DNA of 64,000 bases from Microbacterium sp. Leaf159 (GCF_001423615.1 NZ_LMOU01000002.1:687865-751864); one strand, 5' to 3'. Shown: positions 7,459 to 16,881, numbered from the stretch's first letter. The notes: generated from the letters alone by a model not told the origin. A program made the numbers and translations.

Positions 7459-8440
7459 CGCGCTTCGACGGCTGGGTTACGGCCTCCTGGTCGTCCTGCT
7501 GGTCACGTTCAGCGTGAGCCTGCTGCTCAACTTCGCACCCGGTTCCGTCGCACAGACGATCCTCGGCGAAGAGGCGACACCCGAGAGCGTCGCCGCACTG
7601 AATGCGTCACTCGGATACGACCGCCCGTTCATCGTGCAGTATCTCGACTGGCTCTGGCACGCGATACGCGGCGATCTCGGATCATCACCGATCACGCACA
7701 TCCCCGTGATGCAGTCGATCGTCGATCGCATCCCCGTGACACTGGAGATCGCGCTCCTCGCCCTGGTCATCTCGCTCCTGATCTCGATTCCGCTGGCGAT
7801 CATCTCCGCGAGCCGCCCTGACGGAACAGTGGATCGAACGGTGAGCGCGATCACATCCGTCTTCCTCTCGGTTCCCGCGTTCGTCGCCGGCCCGCTGTTG
7901 ATCTTCGCCTTCGCGGTGAACATGAACCTCTTTCCCGCACTCGGGTGGGTTCCCATCGAAGACGGCCTGGGACGCAACCTCCGAGCGGCCTTCCTCCCCG
8001 CGCTGGCGGCAGCGATCACCGAGATCGCCGCCTTCCACCGCGTGCTGCGCTCAGACCTGATCAGCACCCTCCGTGAGGACTACATCGCCGCTGCTCGAGC
8101 GAAGGGCCTGTCCGGCGGCTACGTCATGTTCCGGCACGCCTTCCGCCCTTCATCCTTCTCACTCCTCACCATCTCCGGGTTGAGCCTCGCGCGCCTGATC
8201 GGAGGAACCATCATCGTCGAGATGCTGTTCGTGCTCCCCGGCCTGGGACAGTTCATCGCGAATGCCGTCACCACGAACGACGTCATCGCCGTGCAGGGCG
8301 TGGTCGCCTTCATCGCACTCGTCTTCGTCGTCGTCAACATGGTCGTCGACATCAGCTACGGACTCATCGATCCCCGGGTCCGCCGCGGACCCAGGGCCAG
8401 GAAGCGCGCACGCCCGAAGACCCTGGAGGTCGTCGCATGA
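7448..8440 (+). CDS. ABC transporter permease, dipeptide/oligopeptide type (DppB-like)
   Basis: About 330 residues with six predicted membrane spans. The first is at the N-terminus (YGLLVVLLVTFSVSLLL), followed by a large external loop and the permease EAA loop (DYIAAARAKGLSGGYVMFRH). This is the DppB/OppB subfamily. ATG at 7448 is taken as the start; GTG at 7445 is also possible. It forms the transmembrane pore with the next permease (4-nt overlap). With a binding protein and two ATPases following, it makes a complete importer, probably for the compound degraded by this island rather than peptides. Confidence 0.92.
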   Translation: MWSNALRRLGYGLLVVLLVTFSVSLLLNFAPGSVAQTILGEEATPESVAALNASLGYDRPFIVQYLDWLWHAIRGDLGSSPITHIPVMQSIVDRIPVTLEIALLALVISLLISIPLAIISASRPDGTVDRTVSAITSVFLSVPAFVAGPLLIFAFAVNMNLFPALGWVPIEDGLGRNLRAAFLPALAAAITEIAAFHRVLRSDLISTLREDYIAAARAKGLSGGYVMFRHAFRPSSFSLLTISGLSLARLIGGTIIVEMLFVLPGLGQFIANAVTTNDVIAVQGVVAFIALVFVVVNMVVDISYGLIDPRVRRGPRARKRARPKTLEVVA

Positions 8441-9342
8441 TTCCCACCATCAGCATCACGACACGCCCCGGCAGGAAGATCGGTCGCACAGTCGCCCACA
8501 GCGGCAAGCCGGTCATCGCTCCACTGCGCAAGCAGTTCTCCGTGCTGGTCTGGTTCTCCTACATCTGGATCACTCTCATCGTGCTCCTGGCGATCTTCGC
8601 GCCGGCGCTTCCGATCCCGAGCTACGACGAGATCGCGGGTCCGGGCCGTCAGGCGCCGTCATTGAGCGAACCGTTCGCTCTGTGGCTGGGCACGGACGCA
8701 GTCGGTCGATCGCTCATGTCGCGACTGATCTTCGGAGCTCAGATCTCCCTGGTCGTCGGAACCTGCGCGGCCGCCATCGGCGTCACGGTCGGGATGTTCC
8801 TCGGTCTCATCGCCGGGTACTTCCGTGGCGGCGTCGACTGGGTCATCACGCTCATCGCTGACGTCGTGCTGTCGTTCCCGGTGCTCGTGCTCCTCCTCGC
8901 GATCACCGCGATCTTCTCGCCGAGCATCTGGGTCCTTCTGGTTGGCCTCGCAGTCAGCAGCATCCCGACGTTCACTCGCCTGACCCGCGCCAACACCATG
9001 GCATGGGCGAGTCGCGACTTCGTCCGCGCAGCGAAGAACATGGGCGCCAGCAGCAGCCGGATCCTCGTCCGGGAGATCCTTCCGAACGTCGTCCCCTCGA
9101 TCGCCGCGTATCTTCCGCTCGTCATCGCCGCTCTCATCGTGGCCGAGGGTTCGCTGAGCTTCCTCGGCCTCGGTGTCCCGCCGCCCACTCCGAGCTGGGG
9201 CGGAATGATCAACGCCGGAGCCGCAGTGCTTCGCGCACAGCCCTACATGACTTTCGTTCCCGCAGCGGTCCTGTTCCTCACGGTCTTCGCGCTGAACCAG
9301 GCCGGAGAGCACCTTCGGCAGCGGTTCGATCGCGGCGCCTGA
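8437..9342 (+). CDS. ABC transporter permease (DppC-like)
   Basis: A 301-residue inner-membrane partner of the upstream permease, with an ATGA overlap. It has a cytoplasmic N-terminus of about 35 residues, then spans from about residue 40 (VWFSYIWITLIVLLAIFAPA). The DppC hallmark LGTDAVGRSLMSRLIFGAQISL is present in part, and the EAA loop is DFVRAAKNMGASSSRILVRE. It carries the N-terminal OppC-like domain followed by the BPD_transp_1 domain. Confidence 0.93.
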   Translation: MIPTISITTRPGRKIGRTVAHSGKPVIAPLRKQFSVLVWFSYIWITLIVLLAIFAPALPIPSYDEIAGPGRQAPSLSEPFALWLGTDAVGRSLMSRLIFGAQISLVVGTCAAAIGVTVGMFLGLIAGYFRGGVDWVITLIADVVLSFPVLVLLLAITAIFSPSIWVLLVGLAVSSIPTFTRLTRANTMAWASRDFVRAAKNMGASSSRILVREILPNVVPSIAAYLPLVIAALIVAEGSLSFLGLGVPPPTPSWGGMINAGAAVLRAQPYMTFVPAAVLFLTVFALNQAGEHLRQRFDRGA

Positions 9343-9398
9343 CCCTCATACCACCCCTTCACCAACCCGTCCTACCCTGAGAAAGAAAGCTGGTCATT

Positions 9399-10967
9399 GT
9401 GATTTCAAAGAGGAAATCCGCGCTGGTCGCACTCGCGACTGCAACGGTGCTCGCCCTGGCCGGATGCGGTGGCGCCGACTCCGGCAGCCCCGATGCCGGC
9501 GCTCCCGTCGGGGACCCCATCAGCGGCGGTACCCTCCGTGCCGTCGAGGCGTTCCCCACCAACGGATTCGACCCCGTGCAGGTCTTCAGCTCGACGTCGA
9601 CGCCGATCACATACAGCGCGCTCTACGGCGACTTCCTCGTGCCCAATCCTGAAACGGGCGAGTCCGACTGCAACATGTGCGAGAGCTTCACGACCTCGGA
9701 CGACGGGGCATCGTGGGACATCGTCCTGAAGGAGGGGATCGAGTTCTCCGACGGCACCCCTTTCAACGCCGAAGCGGTCAAGTACAACTGGGACCGCATC
9801 AAGGATCCGACGAACGGCTCTGCGAGCGCCGGATTCGCCGGCCAGATCGCTGAGACCGAGGTGGTCGACGACCTCACACTCAAGCTCACGATGTCGGCGC
9901 CCAACCCTGGCTTCGTCTCGAACTTCATGGTCTACGCACTGCAGTGGATCGCGTCACCCGAAGCCCTGGAGGCGGGCCCGGAGGCGTTCAACAAGAACCC
10001 GATCGGCGCCGGGCCGTTCACCCTCGAGAGCTGGACGCCGAACGGCATCACGAAGCTCGTCCGCAACGACAACTACTTCGACTCTCCTCGCCCGTACCTC
10101 GATGCGATCGAGGTGCAGGGCGTGTCCGACACGACGCAGCGGCTCAATTCGTTGATCTCCGGAGACGTCGACGCCATTCTGAACTCCGATGCCTTCGCGT
10201 TCAACGACGCCGAGGCCGCGGGTTTCGTGAATCACCAGTACCAGTTCAACGGTGGCACCGGACTGATGTTCAACACCTCGAAGGCGCCGTTCGACGATCT
10301 GCGCGCACGCCAGGCTGTCGTGTACGCGCTCGATCTGGCGGCCATCTCGGACGCGGCAACGGGCGGCTACCCCTCCGTCCCGACGACACTCTTCCCGGAG
10401 GACTCTCCGCTCTACGCTGACGTGCCTCTCTCGCAGCACGACCCCGAGAAGGCACAGGAGCTCTTCGACGAGCTGGCCGCCGAAGGCAATCCGTTGAACT
10501 TCTCCTACTCGATGACTCCAGGACCGTCCGCGCAGGGCACGTTCGATTCGATCCAGTCGCAGCTGAAGCAGTACGACAACGTCACCGTGCAGGCGGATCA
10601 GAAGCCTGCGAACGAGGCCGGAGTGTTCACCACCGCCGGTGACTACCAGTTGACCACGTCGTCGATGGCGTTCACCGAGCCCACCGGTCGCCTGTGGGGT
10701 GCCCTGCACAGCAAGGCAGGAGCCTCGAACTACTCGCGCTTCAGCGACCCGGAGACAGACGCGGCTCTCGATGCCGCAGGAAAGGCGCAGTCCCCCGAGG
10801 AGGAGGCCGCCCAGTACGAGATCGTGCAGGAACGTCTCGCCGAGCTCGTGCCCTATGCGCTCGTCAGCGCCTACTACAACGGGTTGATCACCACCGACAA
10901 GGTTCAGGGTGTCGTGATGTACGGCTACACCACACCGCGTGTCGCTGAGATCTGGCTGCAGCAGTAG
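9399..10967 (+). CDS. Solute-binding lipoprotein of the ABC importer (SBP_bac_5)
   Basis: A 522-residue family-5 extracellular binding protein. The signal peptide ends in the lipobox LAGC with lipidated Cys23, so it is membrane-anchored outside the cell. The motif GIEFSDGTPFNAEAVKYNWD is typical of peptide/nickel/glycoside binding proteins. The start is GTG at 9399 after AAGAAAGC. It sits between the permeases and ATPases and is followed by a 13-bp hairpin that probably sets its higher expression. The ligand cannot be read from sequence. Confidence 0.93.
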   Translation: MISKRKSALVALATATVLALAGCGGADSGSPDAGAPVGDPISGGTLRAVEAFPTNGFDPVQVFSSTSTPITYSALYGDFLVPNPETGESDCNMCESFTTSDDGASWDIVLKEGIEFSDGTPFNAEAVKYNWDRIKDPTNGSASAGFAGQIAETEVVDDLTLKLTMSAPNPGFVSNFMVYALQWIASPEALEAGPEAFNKNPIGAGPFTLESWTPNGITKLVRNDNYFDSPRPYLDAIEVQGVSDTTQRLNSLISGDVDAILNSDAFAFNDAEAAGFVNHQYQFNGGTGLMFNTSKAPFDDLRARQAVVYALDLAAISDAATGGYPSVPTTLFPEDSPLYADVPLSQHDPEKAQELFDELAAEGNPLNFSYSMTPGPSAQGTFDSIQSQLKQYDNVTVQADQKPANEAGVFTTAGDYQLTTSSMAFTEPTGRLWGALHSKAGASNYSRFSDPETDAALDAAGKAQSPEEEAAQYEIVQERLAELVPYALVSAYYNGLITTDKVQGVVMYGYTTPRVAEIWLQQ

Positions 10968-10973
10968 ACCCGA

Positions 10974-11003
10974 GCGGGGTGCTCCGACCGCGGAGCACCC
11001 CGC
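10974..11003 (+). terminator. Intercistronic hairpin after the binding-protein gene
   Basis: Arms 10974-10986 and 10991-11003 (GCGGGGTGCTCCG and its complement) form 13 bp around ACCG, 7 nt after the stop. Such stem-loops usually stabilise binding-protein mRNA or attenuate the ATPase genes; there is no T-run. Confidence 0.6.
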
Positions 11004-11037
11004 ATCATCCGCAAGACTCGACGAAGAAAGGCACGCG

Positions 11038-12045
11038 ATGAGCGACAGCAAGCTGCTCGAGGTCACCGACCTCCACGCCTACATCGGCTCCCCCCGCGGA
11101 GTGGTGAAGGCCGTCGACGGGGTGACCTTCTCTCTGGATCACGGAGAAGCACTCGGCATCGTCGGGGAATCAGGCTCCGGAAAGTCGGTCATGGCCCGCG
11201 CGGTCATGGGGCTCATGCCCGCGCGATCCGCGTTGACCGGGTCCGTGCTGTTCCGAGGTCGCGAGCTGCTGAGTCTGCGGAAGAAGGAGCTCGCGGAGAT
11301 CTGGGGCACCCAGATCGCGATGGTCTTCCAGGATCCGGGCCGGTCGTTGAACCCCGTCGTGCGGATCGAGAGGCAGCTGAGCGAGACGATGCGCCGCCAT
11401 CTCGGAGTCTCCAAGTCCGAGGCGCACACCCGATCGCTCAAGCTGCTGCAGGAGGTCGGTGTTCCCGACCCCGAACGACGGTTGCGGGCCTACCCGCACG
11501 AGCTGTCCGGCGGCATGCGCCAGAGAGTGATGATCGCCGTCGCCCTCGCATGCGAACCGGAACTGCTGATCGCCGACGAGCCGACGACCGCATTGGACGT
11601 CACCATTCAACGCCAGGTCCTCGATCTGCTGCGACGCATCCAGCTCGAGCGGCGCATGTCCGTCATGCTCATCTCCCACGATCTCCATGTGGTCGCCGGA
11701 CAGACCGAGCGGGTGGCCGTCATGTACGCCGGGCGACTCGCCGAAGTCGGGCGGAGCCACACGGTGTTCACCACGCCGCAGCACCAGTACACCAGCGCGC
11801 TGCTCGGTGCGACCCCGACCATCGAGCACGCTCGGCATGCACCCCTCAACGTGATCAGGGGATCACTCCCCTCCCCGACGGATCCCCCGGCCGGATGCCG
11901 TTTCGCCGCCCGGTGTCCTGCCGCCACCGAGGAATGCGCCTCGAACCAGCCGCCGATGATCGCTGTCGGCGCCTCTGCCCCCGAGCACGCGGTCGCGTGC
12001 TTCCACCCTGTGAACACGAAGGAAGGTGAGCTCATTGGCCGGTAG
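11038..12045 (+). CDS. ABC transporter ATP-binding protein (DppD-like)
   Basis: 335 residues from the ATG at 11038 (AAGAAAGG ribosome site); a longer in-frame start at 10939 would overlap the binding-protein gene. Walker A is GESGSGKS, the signature LSGGM and Walker B LLIADEPTTALD. The C-terminal extension has the oligopeptide-ATPase cysteine motif GCRFAARCPAATEEC. It powers the importer together with the next gene, which it overlaps. Confidence 0.94.
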   Translation: MSDSKLLEVTDLHAYIGSPRGVVKAVDGVTFSLDHGEALGIVGESGSGKSVMARAVMGLMPARSALTGSVLFRGRELLSLRKKELAEIWGTQIAMVFQDPGRSLNPVVRIERQLSETMRRHLGVSKSEAHTRSLKLLQEVGVPDPERRLRAYPHELSGGMRQRVMIAVALACEPELLIADEPTTALDVTIQRQVLDLLRRIQLERRMSVMLISHDLHVVAGQTERVAVMYAGRLAEVGRSHTVFTTPQHQYTSALLGATPTIEHARHAPLNVIRGSLPSPTDPPAGCRFAARCPAATEECASNQPPMIAVGASAPEHAVACFHPVNTKEGELIGR

Positions 12046-13015
12046 TGGCAGCGCACATCTGCGTGGAGACGCGGCGGCATTGTCCGTCGAAGACCTCGAG
12101 GTCGAGTACCACACGTCGTCGGGCTCGTTCAAAGCGGTCGCCGGGGTGAGCTTCGACCTCTTGCAGGGTGAGACTCTCGGAATCGTCGGCGAATCCGGCT
12201 GCGGCAAGTCGACGACCGGTCGGGCCGTCCTGCGCCTCGATCCGATCGCGGGCGGCACCGTGCGCTTCAAGAACGAGGCGATCGAGCAGGTCAGCTCTCG
12301 ACGCATGCGAGAGCTGCGACGCGAGATGCAGATGATCTTCCAGGATCCCGTCAGCTCACTCAATCCGCGACGCACCGTCAACGAACTCGTGATGGAGGGA
12401 GCCGCGATCGACGGCGCCTCCAAGAAGGAGCGATCGGCAGGAGCGCACGACGTTCTGATGCAGGTCGGACTCCCGAGCGAGAGATTCTCGGAGATGCTCC
12501 CCCGCCAGCTCTCGGGCGGGCAGGCGCAGCGCGTGGCGATCGGGCGAGCCCTCGCCGTGGAGCCCACGCTGCTCATCTGCGATGAGCCGATTTCGGCGCT
12601 GGACGTCTCCGTGCAGGCCCAGATCCTGAACCTCCTCGAGGAGCTCAAGAAGAAGTACGACCTGTCGATCATCTTCATCGCGCACGACCTCGGCGTCGTT
12701 CGCAGCTTCAGCGACAACGTTCTGGTCATGTATCTCGGCAAGACCTGCGAGTTCGGCGACTCCGTCGAGGTGTACGAGCGTCCGGCTCACCCCTACACGC
12801 GCGCCTTGCTCGACTCCGTCCCCAACCCCGAAGTGGAGGGCGGGTTCACCGGGCCTGCGCTCTCGGGTGACATCCCCTCGCCGCTGAATCCACCCTCGGG
12901 ATGTCGCTTCCGCGCTCGTTGCCCTCTGGCTCAGGAGAAGTGCGCGCAAGAAGAGCCTGCGATGCGCGAAGTGAGACCGGGCCAGTACGCCGCCTGCCAC
13001 TTCCCGCTGGACTGA
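12035..13015 (+). CDS. ABC transporter ATP-binding protein (DppF-like)
   Basis: The second ATPase of the importer, 326 aa. TTG at 12035 is preferred because AAGGAAGGTGA lies about 6 nt before it; GTG at 12026 falls inside that ribosome site. Walker A is GESGCGKST, the signature LSGGQAQRVAIGRA and Walker B LLICDEPISALD, with the C-terminal motif GCRFRARCPLAQEKC. It completes the binding protein/two permease/two ATPase set and leads into the catabolic genes 45 nt downstream. Confidence 0.94.
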   Translation: MAGSGSAHLRGDAAALSVEDLEVEYHTSSGSFKAVAGVSFDLLQGETLGIVGESGCGKSTTGRAVLRLDPIAGGTVRFKNEAIEQVSSRRMRELRREMQMIFQDPVSSLNPRRTVNELVMEGAAIDGASKKERSAGAHDVLMQVGLPSERFSEMLPRQLSGGQAQRVAIGRALAVEPTLLICDEPISALDVSVQAQILNLLEELKKKYDLSIIFIAHDLGVVRSFSDNVLVMYLGKTCEFGDSVEVYERPAHPYTRALLDSVPNPEVEGGFTGPALSGDIPSPLNPPSGCRFRARCPLAQEKCAQEEPAMREVRPGQYAACHFPLD

Positions 13016-13060
13016 CACACTCCCGACCATCACCCGAGTTCTCACCGCAAGGAGCACGAC

Positions 13061-14044
13061 ATGGCAGAACGACTGCCCGATCCCCTTCTCCCCTGGGCAC
13101 ACGAGATCGCCGCGCAGCATGCAGCCGAGCGGCACACCGACGGCCGGAAGTGCCGCGGTTCGATCGCGCTCATCGACGAGGCCGCACGGCTGCGAGGCGT
13201 CGCAGCCGTGCGAATGGGCCGCGCGGTGTCGCTGGAGCGCGAGATCGAGACGAGACCCGCGCAGCTCGCGAAGCTGGCGGATGCGATGGCGAGAGAGAAG
13301 GAGCAGTGGCAGGCGCTGGCCGTCGTCGAACTCCCCGACGGCCATGGCAGCGTCGAGCTGGAGGTCATGGCCGGCGCGCATGGTCGAAGCGCTCACGGCG
13401 GCGACATCATCAGGTACGACGCCCATGGGATCCACAACACGCACATGGACGGCCTGGCGCACATCGGCGCCGACGGCACGTGGCACGGGGGCATCCCCAT
13501 CGAGGACTCGCAGACCGACGAGGACACCATGGTCGCCTGGGCGCAGCACGGCATCGCGACCCGCGGAGTGCTCCTGGACATCCCCGCCGTCCGGGGCACC
13601 GAGTGGGTCACCGCCGAAGAACCCGTGACGGCGGAAGACCTCGACGCCGCGCTTGCCGCCACCGGGGTCGAGATCGAACCCGGTGATGCGCTCATCATCT
13701 ACCAGGGGCGAGACCGCTTCGAGGCAGCAGGAAACTCGTACACGCCAGGCGCCGTGCTGCAGCCGCGCCCCGGAGTCGGCGAGTCGGGAGCTCGATGGAT
13801 CGCCTCGGCCGGCGCGGGCCTCGTCGTGTGGGACTTCCATGACGGGCGGAGCAACTCGATGCATCGTCTCGAGGTGCACGACCTGATCTGGGCGATCGGG
13901 CTGTGCCTCGTCGACAACTCCCTCATCGGACCGGCCGCCGCCGCACTCCGCGCGGCGGGGACGAGCGTCGGCCAGCTCATCGCTGCCCCCACGGCCATCC
14001 ACCGCTCGACCGGTGTGATCATCAATCCGCTCTTGCTCTACTGA
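13061..14044 (+). CDS. Cyclase-family metal-dependent hydrolase
   Basis: A 327-residue protein of the PF04199 'cyclase' family (kynurenine formamidase, isatin hydrolase and relatives). The metal-binding HxTHxDxxxH motif is H125-N-T-H128-M-D130-GLA-H134. It is longer at the N-terminus than kynurenine formamidases, resembling the large uncharacterised members. These enzymes hydrolyse amides, cyclic amides or lactones using Mn or Zn. AAGGAGC lies about 7 nt before the ATG. In this operon it could open a lactone or ring after oxidation, but that is inference. A second, truncated cyclase fragment lies at 38257. Confidence 0.88.
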   Translation: MAERLPDPLLPWAHEIAAQHAAERHTDGRKCRGSIALIDEAARLRGVAAVRMGRAVSLEREIETRPAQLAKLADAMAREKEQWQALAVVELPDGHGSVELEVMAGAHGRSAHGGDIIRYDAHGIHNTHMDGLAHIGADGTWHGGIPIEDSQTDEDTMVAWAQHGIATRGVLLDIPAVRGTEWVTAEEPVTAEDLDAALAATGVEIEPGDALIIYQGRDRFEAAGNSYTPGAVLQPRPGVGESGARWIASAGAGLVVWDFHDGRSNSMHRLEVHDLIWAIGLCLVDNSLIGPAAAALRAAGTSVGQLIAAPTAIHRSTGVIINPLLLY

Positions 14045-14068
14045 CCGCCACCCACTCAGGAGAACTCA

Positions 14069-14464
14069 ATGAACACCACACTGGACGGCTCGGTCTCGGT
14101 ACCGATCGCCGACCTCGACACCGACCACCCGATCGGGCGGTTCCCCGAGGGGTTGCGCCTGGTCGGTACCCGCTGCAACCGCTGCGGCACCGCGATGCTC
14201 GGCGAGCGGATCGTCTGCAGCAACTGCGTGAGCGAGGACGTGACTCGCGTGGGCCTGCCGGAGACGGGCACGCTCTATTCGTTCACCCGAATCCATGTCG
14301 GCGGCGACAGGCCCCGCGCGATCGGGTATGTCGATCTCGACGGCGTCGATGTGCGGACGCTGACGGATCTGAGCGATGCGGCCGGCGATCTGCGACCCGA
14401 TACGACAGTCCGCCTCGTCACCGATGGTGACGCATGGCACTTCACGCCGATCGCCGACAAGTAA
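14069..14464 (+). CDS. Zn-ribbon/OB-fold protein (DUF35, ChsH2-like)
   Basis: 131 residues. A rubredoxin-like zinc ribbon CNRCG...CSNC at about residues 33-53 is followed by an OB-fold (LYSFTRIHVGGDRPRAIGYV). DUF35 proteins bind acyl-CoA and act as obligate partners of SCP2-type thiolase-like enzymes, as ChsH2 does for the steroid retro-aldolase Ltp2. The thiolase-like gene starts 18 nt downstream, so the two probably form one complex. Confidence 0.9.
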   Translation: MNTTLDGSVSVPIADLDTDHPIGRFPEGLRLVGTRCNRCGTAMLGERIVCSNCVSEDVTRVGLPETGTLYSFTRIHVGGDRPRAIGYVDLDGVDVRTLTDLSDAAGDLRPDTTVRLVTDGDAWHFTPIADK

Positions 14465-14482
14465 CCCGAAGAAAGGCTCACC

Positions 14483-15634
14483 ATGAGTGACAATGTGCAT
14501 GTGATCTCGGCCGCGATGATCCCCTTCGGCAAACACCGCAGTTCTTCGTATGTCGGACTCGCAGTTCCGCCGCTGATCGACGCCCTCCGCGAGGGCGGGG
14601 TGGAGAAGTCCGACATCGACGCCGTCTTCGTCGGCCATTCCTACGGTGGAATGATGACGGGGCAGCGGATCTGCAAGGAGATCGGCCTCGGAACCATCCC
14701 GACCGTCAACGTCGACAACGCCTGTTCGAGCGGCGCCACGGCGATGCACCAGGCGTGGTCGGCGATCAGGGAAGGCGTGATCGACGTCGCTGTCGTCATC
14801 GGCGTCGAGAAGCTGACGCAGTTCGGCGGTGGAACCCTGCCTCTCTCCCCAGAAGACAGAGAGGTGAAGCAGGGCATCATCATGCCCGCGGTCTATGCGA
14901 TGCGCGCCACGCGCTATCTCTACGACACGGACGCGACCGCGGAGGACCTGGCGCTGGTGAGCGTCAAGGCCCGCAAGCACGGAGCGCTCAACCCGTTCGC
15001 ACAGTTCCAGAAAGAGGTGACGGTCGACGAGGTGCTGCAGGCGCGGCCCGTCGCAGACCCCTTCACCCTGCTCATGTGCTGCCCGACCGGAGACGGCGCG
15101 GCGGTCGTCGTCCTCGCCTCCGACCGCGCCCGCGCGAAGCTCGATCGCTCGCCCAGCATCCGGGTCGCGGCGTCCGTGCTGCACTCGGGCCATGTCGCAG
15201 AGGGCTTCCGCGATATGACGAAACCCGAGATCAGTTACGACTCCGCTCGCGACGCCTACGCACAGGCGGGCATCGAGCCGAAGGACCTCGACATGATCGA
15301 GCTCCACGACGCCTTCTCGATCGCTGAGCTGATCTATTACGAAGCATTCGGTCTGGCTGAGCGCGGGCACGGAGCGGACCTCATCCGAGACGGCAGGACG
15401 ACCTTCGGGGGCGATGTCGTCGTGAACCCGAGCGGCGGGCTCCTCTCGAAGGGTCACCCGGTCGGTGCGAGCGGCGTGGCACAGATCGCCGAAGCCTATT
15501 GGCAGCTCACCGGGCAGGCCGGACGGCGCCAGATCGATGACGCGAAGTGGGCGATGACCCACGTCACGGGCGGGGGCACTGCCGGCCTGGATCATGGCGC
15601 GTGCACCATCCATATCTTCGAGGGAGCGAGATGA
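14483..15634 (+). CDS. Thiolase / lipid-transfer-protein-like acyl-CoA lyase (SCP2 type)
   Basis: 383 residues of the thiolase superfamily, SCP-x/Ltp branch. The NACSSG motif carries Cys81, ELHDAFS carries the conserved His, and GGLLSKGHPVGASG is the C-terminal thiolase signature. Members of this branch with a DUF35 partner are either beta-ketothiolases or retro-aldolases that remove acetyl- or propionyl-CoA units. The cysteine retained in NACSSG leaves thiolysis possible. RBS GAAAGG is 8 nt upstream and the stop overlaps the next gene (ATGA). Confidence 0.9.
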   Translation: MSDNVHVISAAMIPFGKHRSSSYVGLAVPPLIDALREGGVEKSDIDAVFVGHSYGGMMTGQRICKEIGLGTIPTVNVDNACSSGATAMHQAWSAIREGVIDVAVVIGVEKLTQFGGGTLPLSPEDREVKQGIIMPAVYAMRATRYLYDTDATAEDLALVSVKARKHGALNPFAQFQKEVTVDEVLQARPVADPFTLLMCCPTGDGAAVVVLASDRARAKLDRSPSIRVAASVLHSGHVAEGFRDMTKPEISYDSARDAYAQAGIEPKDLDMIELHDAFSIAELIYYEAFGLAERGHGADLIRDGRTTFGGDVVVNPSGGLLSKGHPVGASGVAQIAEAYWQLTGQAGRRQIDDAKWAMTHVTGGGTAGLDHGACTIHIFEGAR

Positions 15635-16881
15635 ACAGTGCGGACCAGCCGCTGATCGGACTGCGGGTCGTCGATCTCACGACGTTCCTCTCGGGGCCGT
15701 CCGCCACCCAGCTCCTCGGCGACCTCGGCGCCGACATCATCAAGGTCGAGTCGATCACCGGTGATTCGAGCCGCGGGATCGCCGGGCCGAGCATCGGCGA
15801 CGAGAGCGCGTACTTCCTGGCGAACAATCGGAACAAGCGGAGCATCGCGATCGATCTGAAGTCCGACGCGGGAATGGCTGTGCTGAACCGTCTGGTCGAT
15901 TCGGCCGACATCGTGATCGAGAACTTCCGCCCGGGTGTGATGGCGAGGCTGGGCCTCGCCCCCAGCGATGCTCTCGCCCGCAGACCGGACCTCATCTGGG
16001 CGTCGATCAGCGGCTTCGGCCAAGAGGGACCCCTCAGCGGCCGCCCCGCTTACGACATGGTCGTGCAGGCGATGAGCGGCGTCATGAGTCTGACGGGGCA
16101 TCCCGGAGCGCCGGCCGCGAGGCTCGGCATCCCTGCCGGAGATGTCGTGGCCGGTCTGTACGCCGTCATCGGTATTCTCGCGGCCATCCGTGCGCGTGAC
16201 GTGTCCGGAACCGGCCGCCTGATCGATGTCTCGATGCTGAAGGGCCAGCTCGCCATGCTGTCCTACCAAGCGCTGTACACCCTGGTCACCGGGGTCGCAC
16301 CGGCCCCGCAGGGCGCCGGACATGATTCGATCGCGACCTATCGTTCGTTCCGGGGAGGCGACGGCAAGGAATTCGTCGTCACCGCCAACACCCAGAAGAT
16401 GTGGGAGTCTCTCTGCACCGTGGTCGGGCACGACGAGCTTGCATCCGACGCGCGCTTCATCGATGCCGCACACAGACTCGACAACCGACACGCTCTGTGG
16501 GAGATCCTCGAGAGTGCGTTCGCGTCCGCGCCGTCATCCCACTGGGTCGAGGCGCTGACGAACGCGTCGGTGCCGGTCGCCCCGGTGAAGGACGTGCTCG
16601 AAGCGCTCGGCGACGCGAGGAGTGCGGACGACGGGTCGCTCATCGACGTCGCCGGGGAGTCCCATGCGTTCGAGAACGTCGCGACGCCCATCACCTTCGC
16701 CGGTGTCGAGGAGCAGCCCGCAACGTATCCGCCGGAGCTGGGTGCGCACTCGCTCGAGGTTCTCACCACGGACCTGGGCTACTCGATCGACGAGGCTCAG
16801 GCGCTCGTCGACTCCGGGTGCGTGCTGACCAACGACCCGGCAGGAGCACGCGCGTTCGCTCAGCAGATGCCGGCAGGTTGA
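15631..16881 (+). CDS. CaiB/BaiF-type CoA transferase
   Basis: 416 aa from the ATG at 15631, overlapping the thiolase stop by 4 nt; longer in-frame starts lie inside the thiolase. Family III CoA-transferase features are GLRVVDLTTFLSGP, ENFRPGVMARLGL and GRPAYDMVVQAMSG, the last containing the catalytic aspartate. It moves CoA between carboxylic acids, so it would activate the acid formed by the aldehyde dehydrogenase. It is the last gene of the rightward IclR operon and ends in a hairpin. Confidence 0.92.
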   Translation: MNSADQPLIGLRVVDLTTFLSGPSATQLLGDLGADIIKVESITGDSSRGIAGPSIGDESAYFLANNRNKRSIAIDLKSDAGMAVLNRLVDSADIVIENFRPGVMARLGLAPSDALARRPDLIWASISGFGQEGPLSGRPAYDMVVQAMSGVMSLTGHPGAPAARLGIPAGDVVAGLYAVIGILAAIRARDVSGTGRLIDVSMLKGQLAMLSYQALYTLVTGVAPAPQGAGHDSIATYRSFRGGDGKEFVVTANTQKMWESLCTVVGHDELASDARFIDAAHRLDNRHALWEILESAFASAPSSHWVEALTNASVPVAPVKDVLEALGDARSADDGSLIDVAGESHAFENVATPITFAGVEEQPATYPPELGAHSLEVLTTDLGYSIDEAQALVDSGCVLTNDPAGARAFAQQMPAG

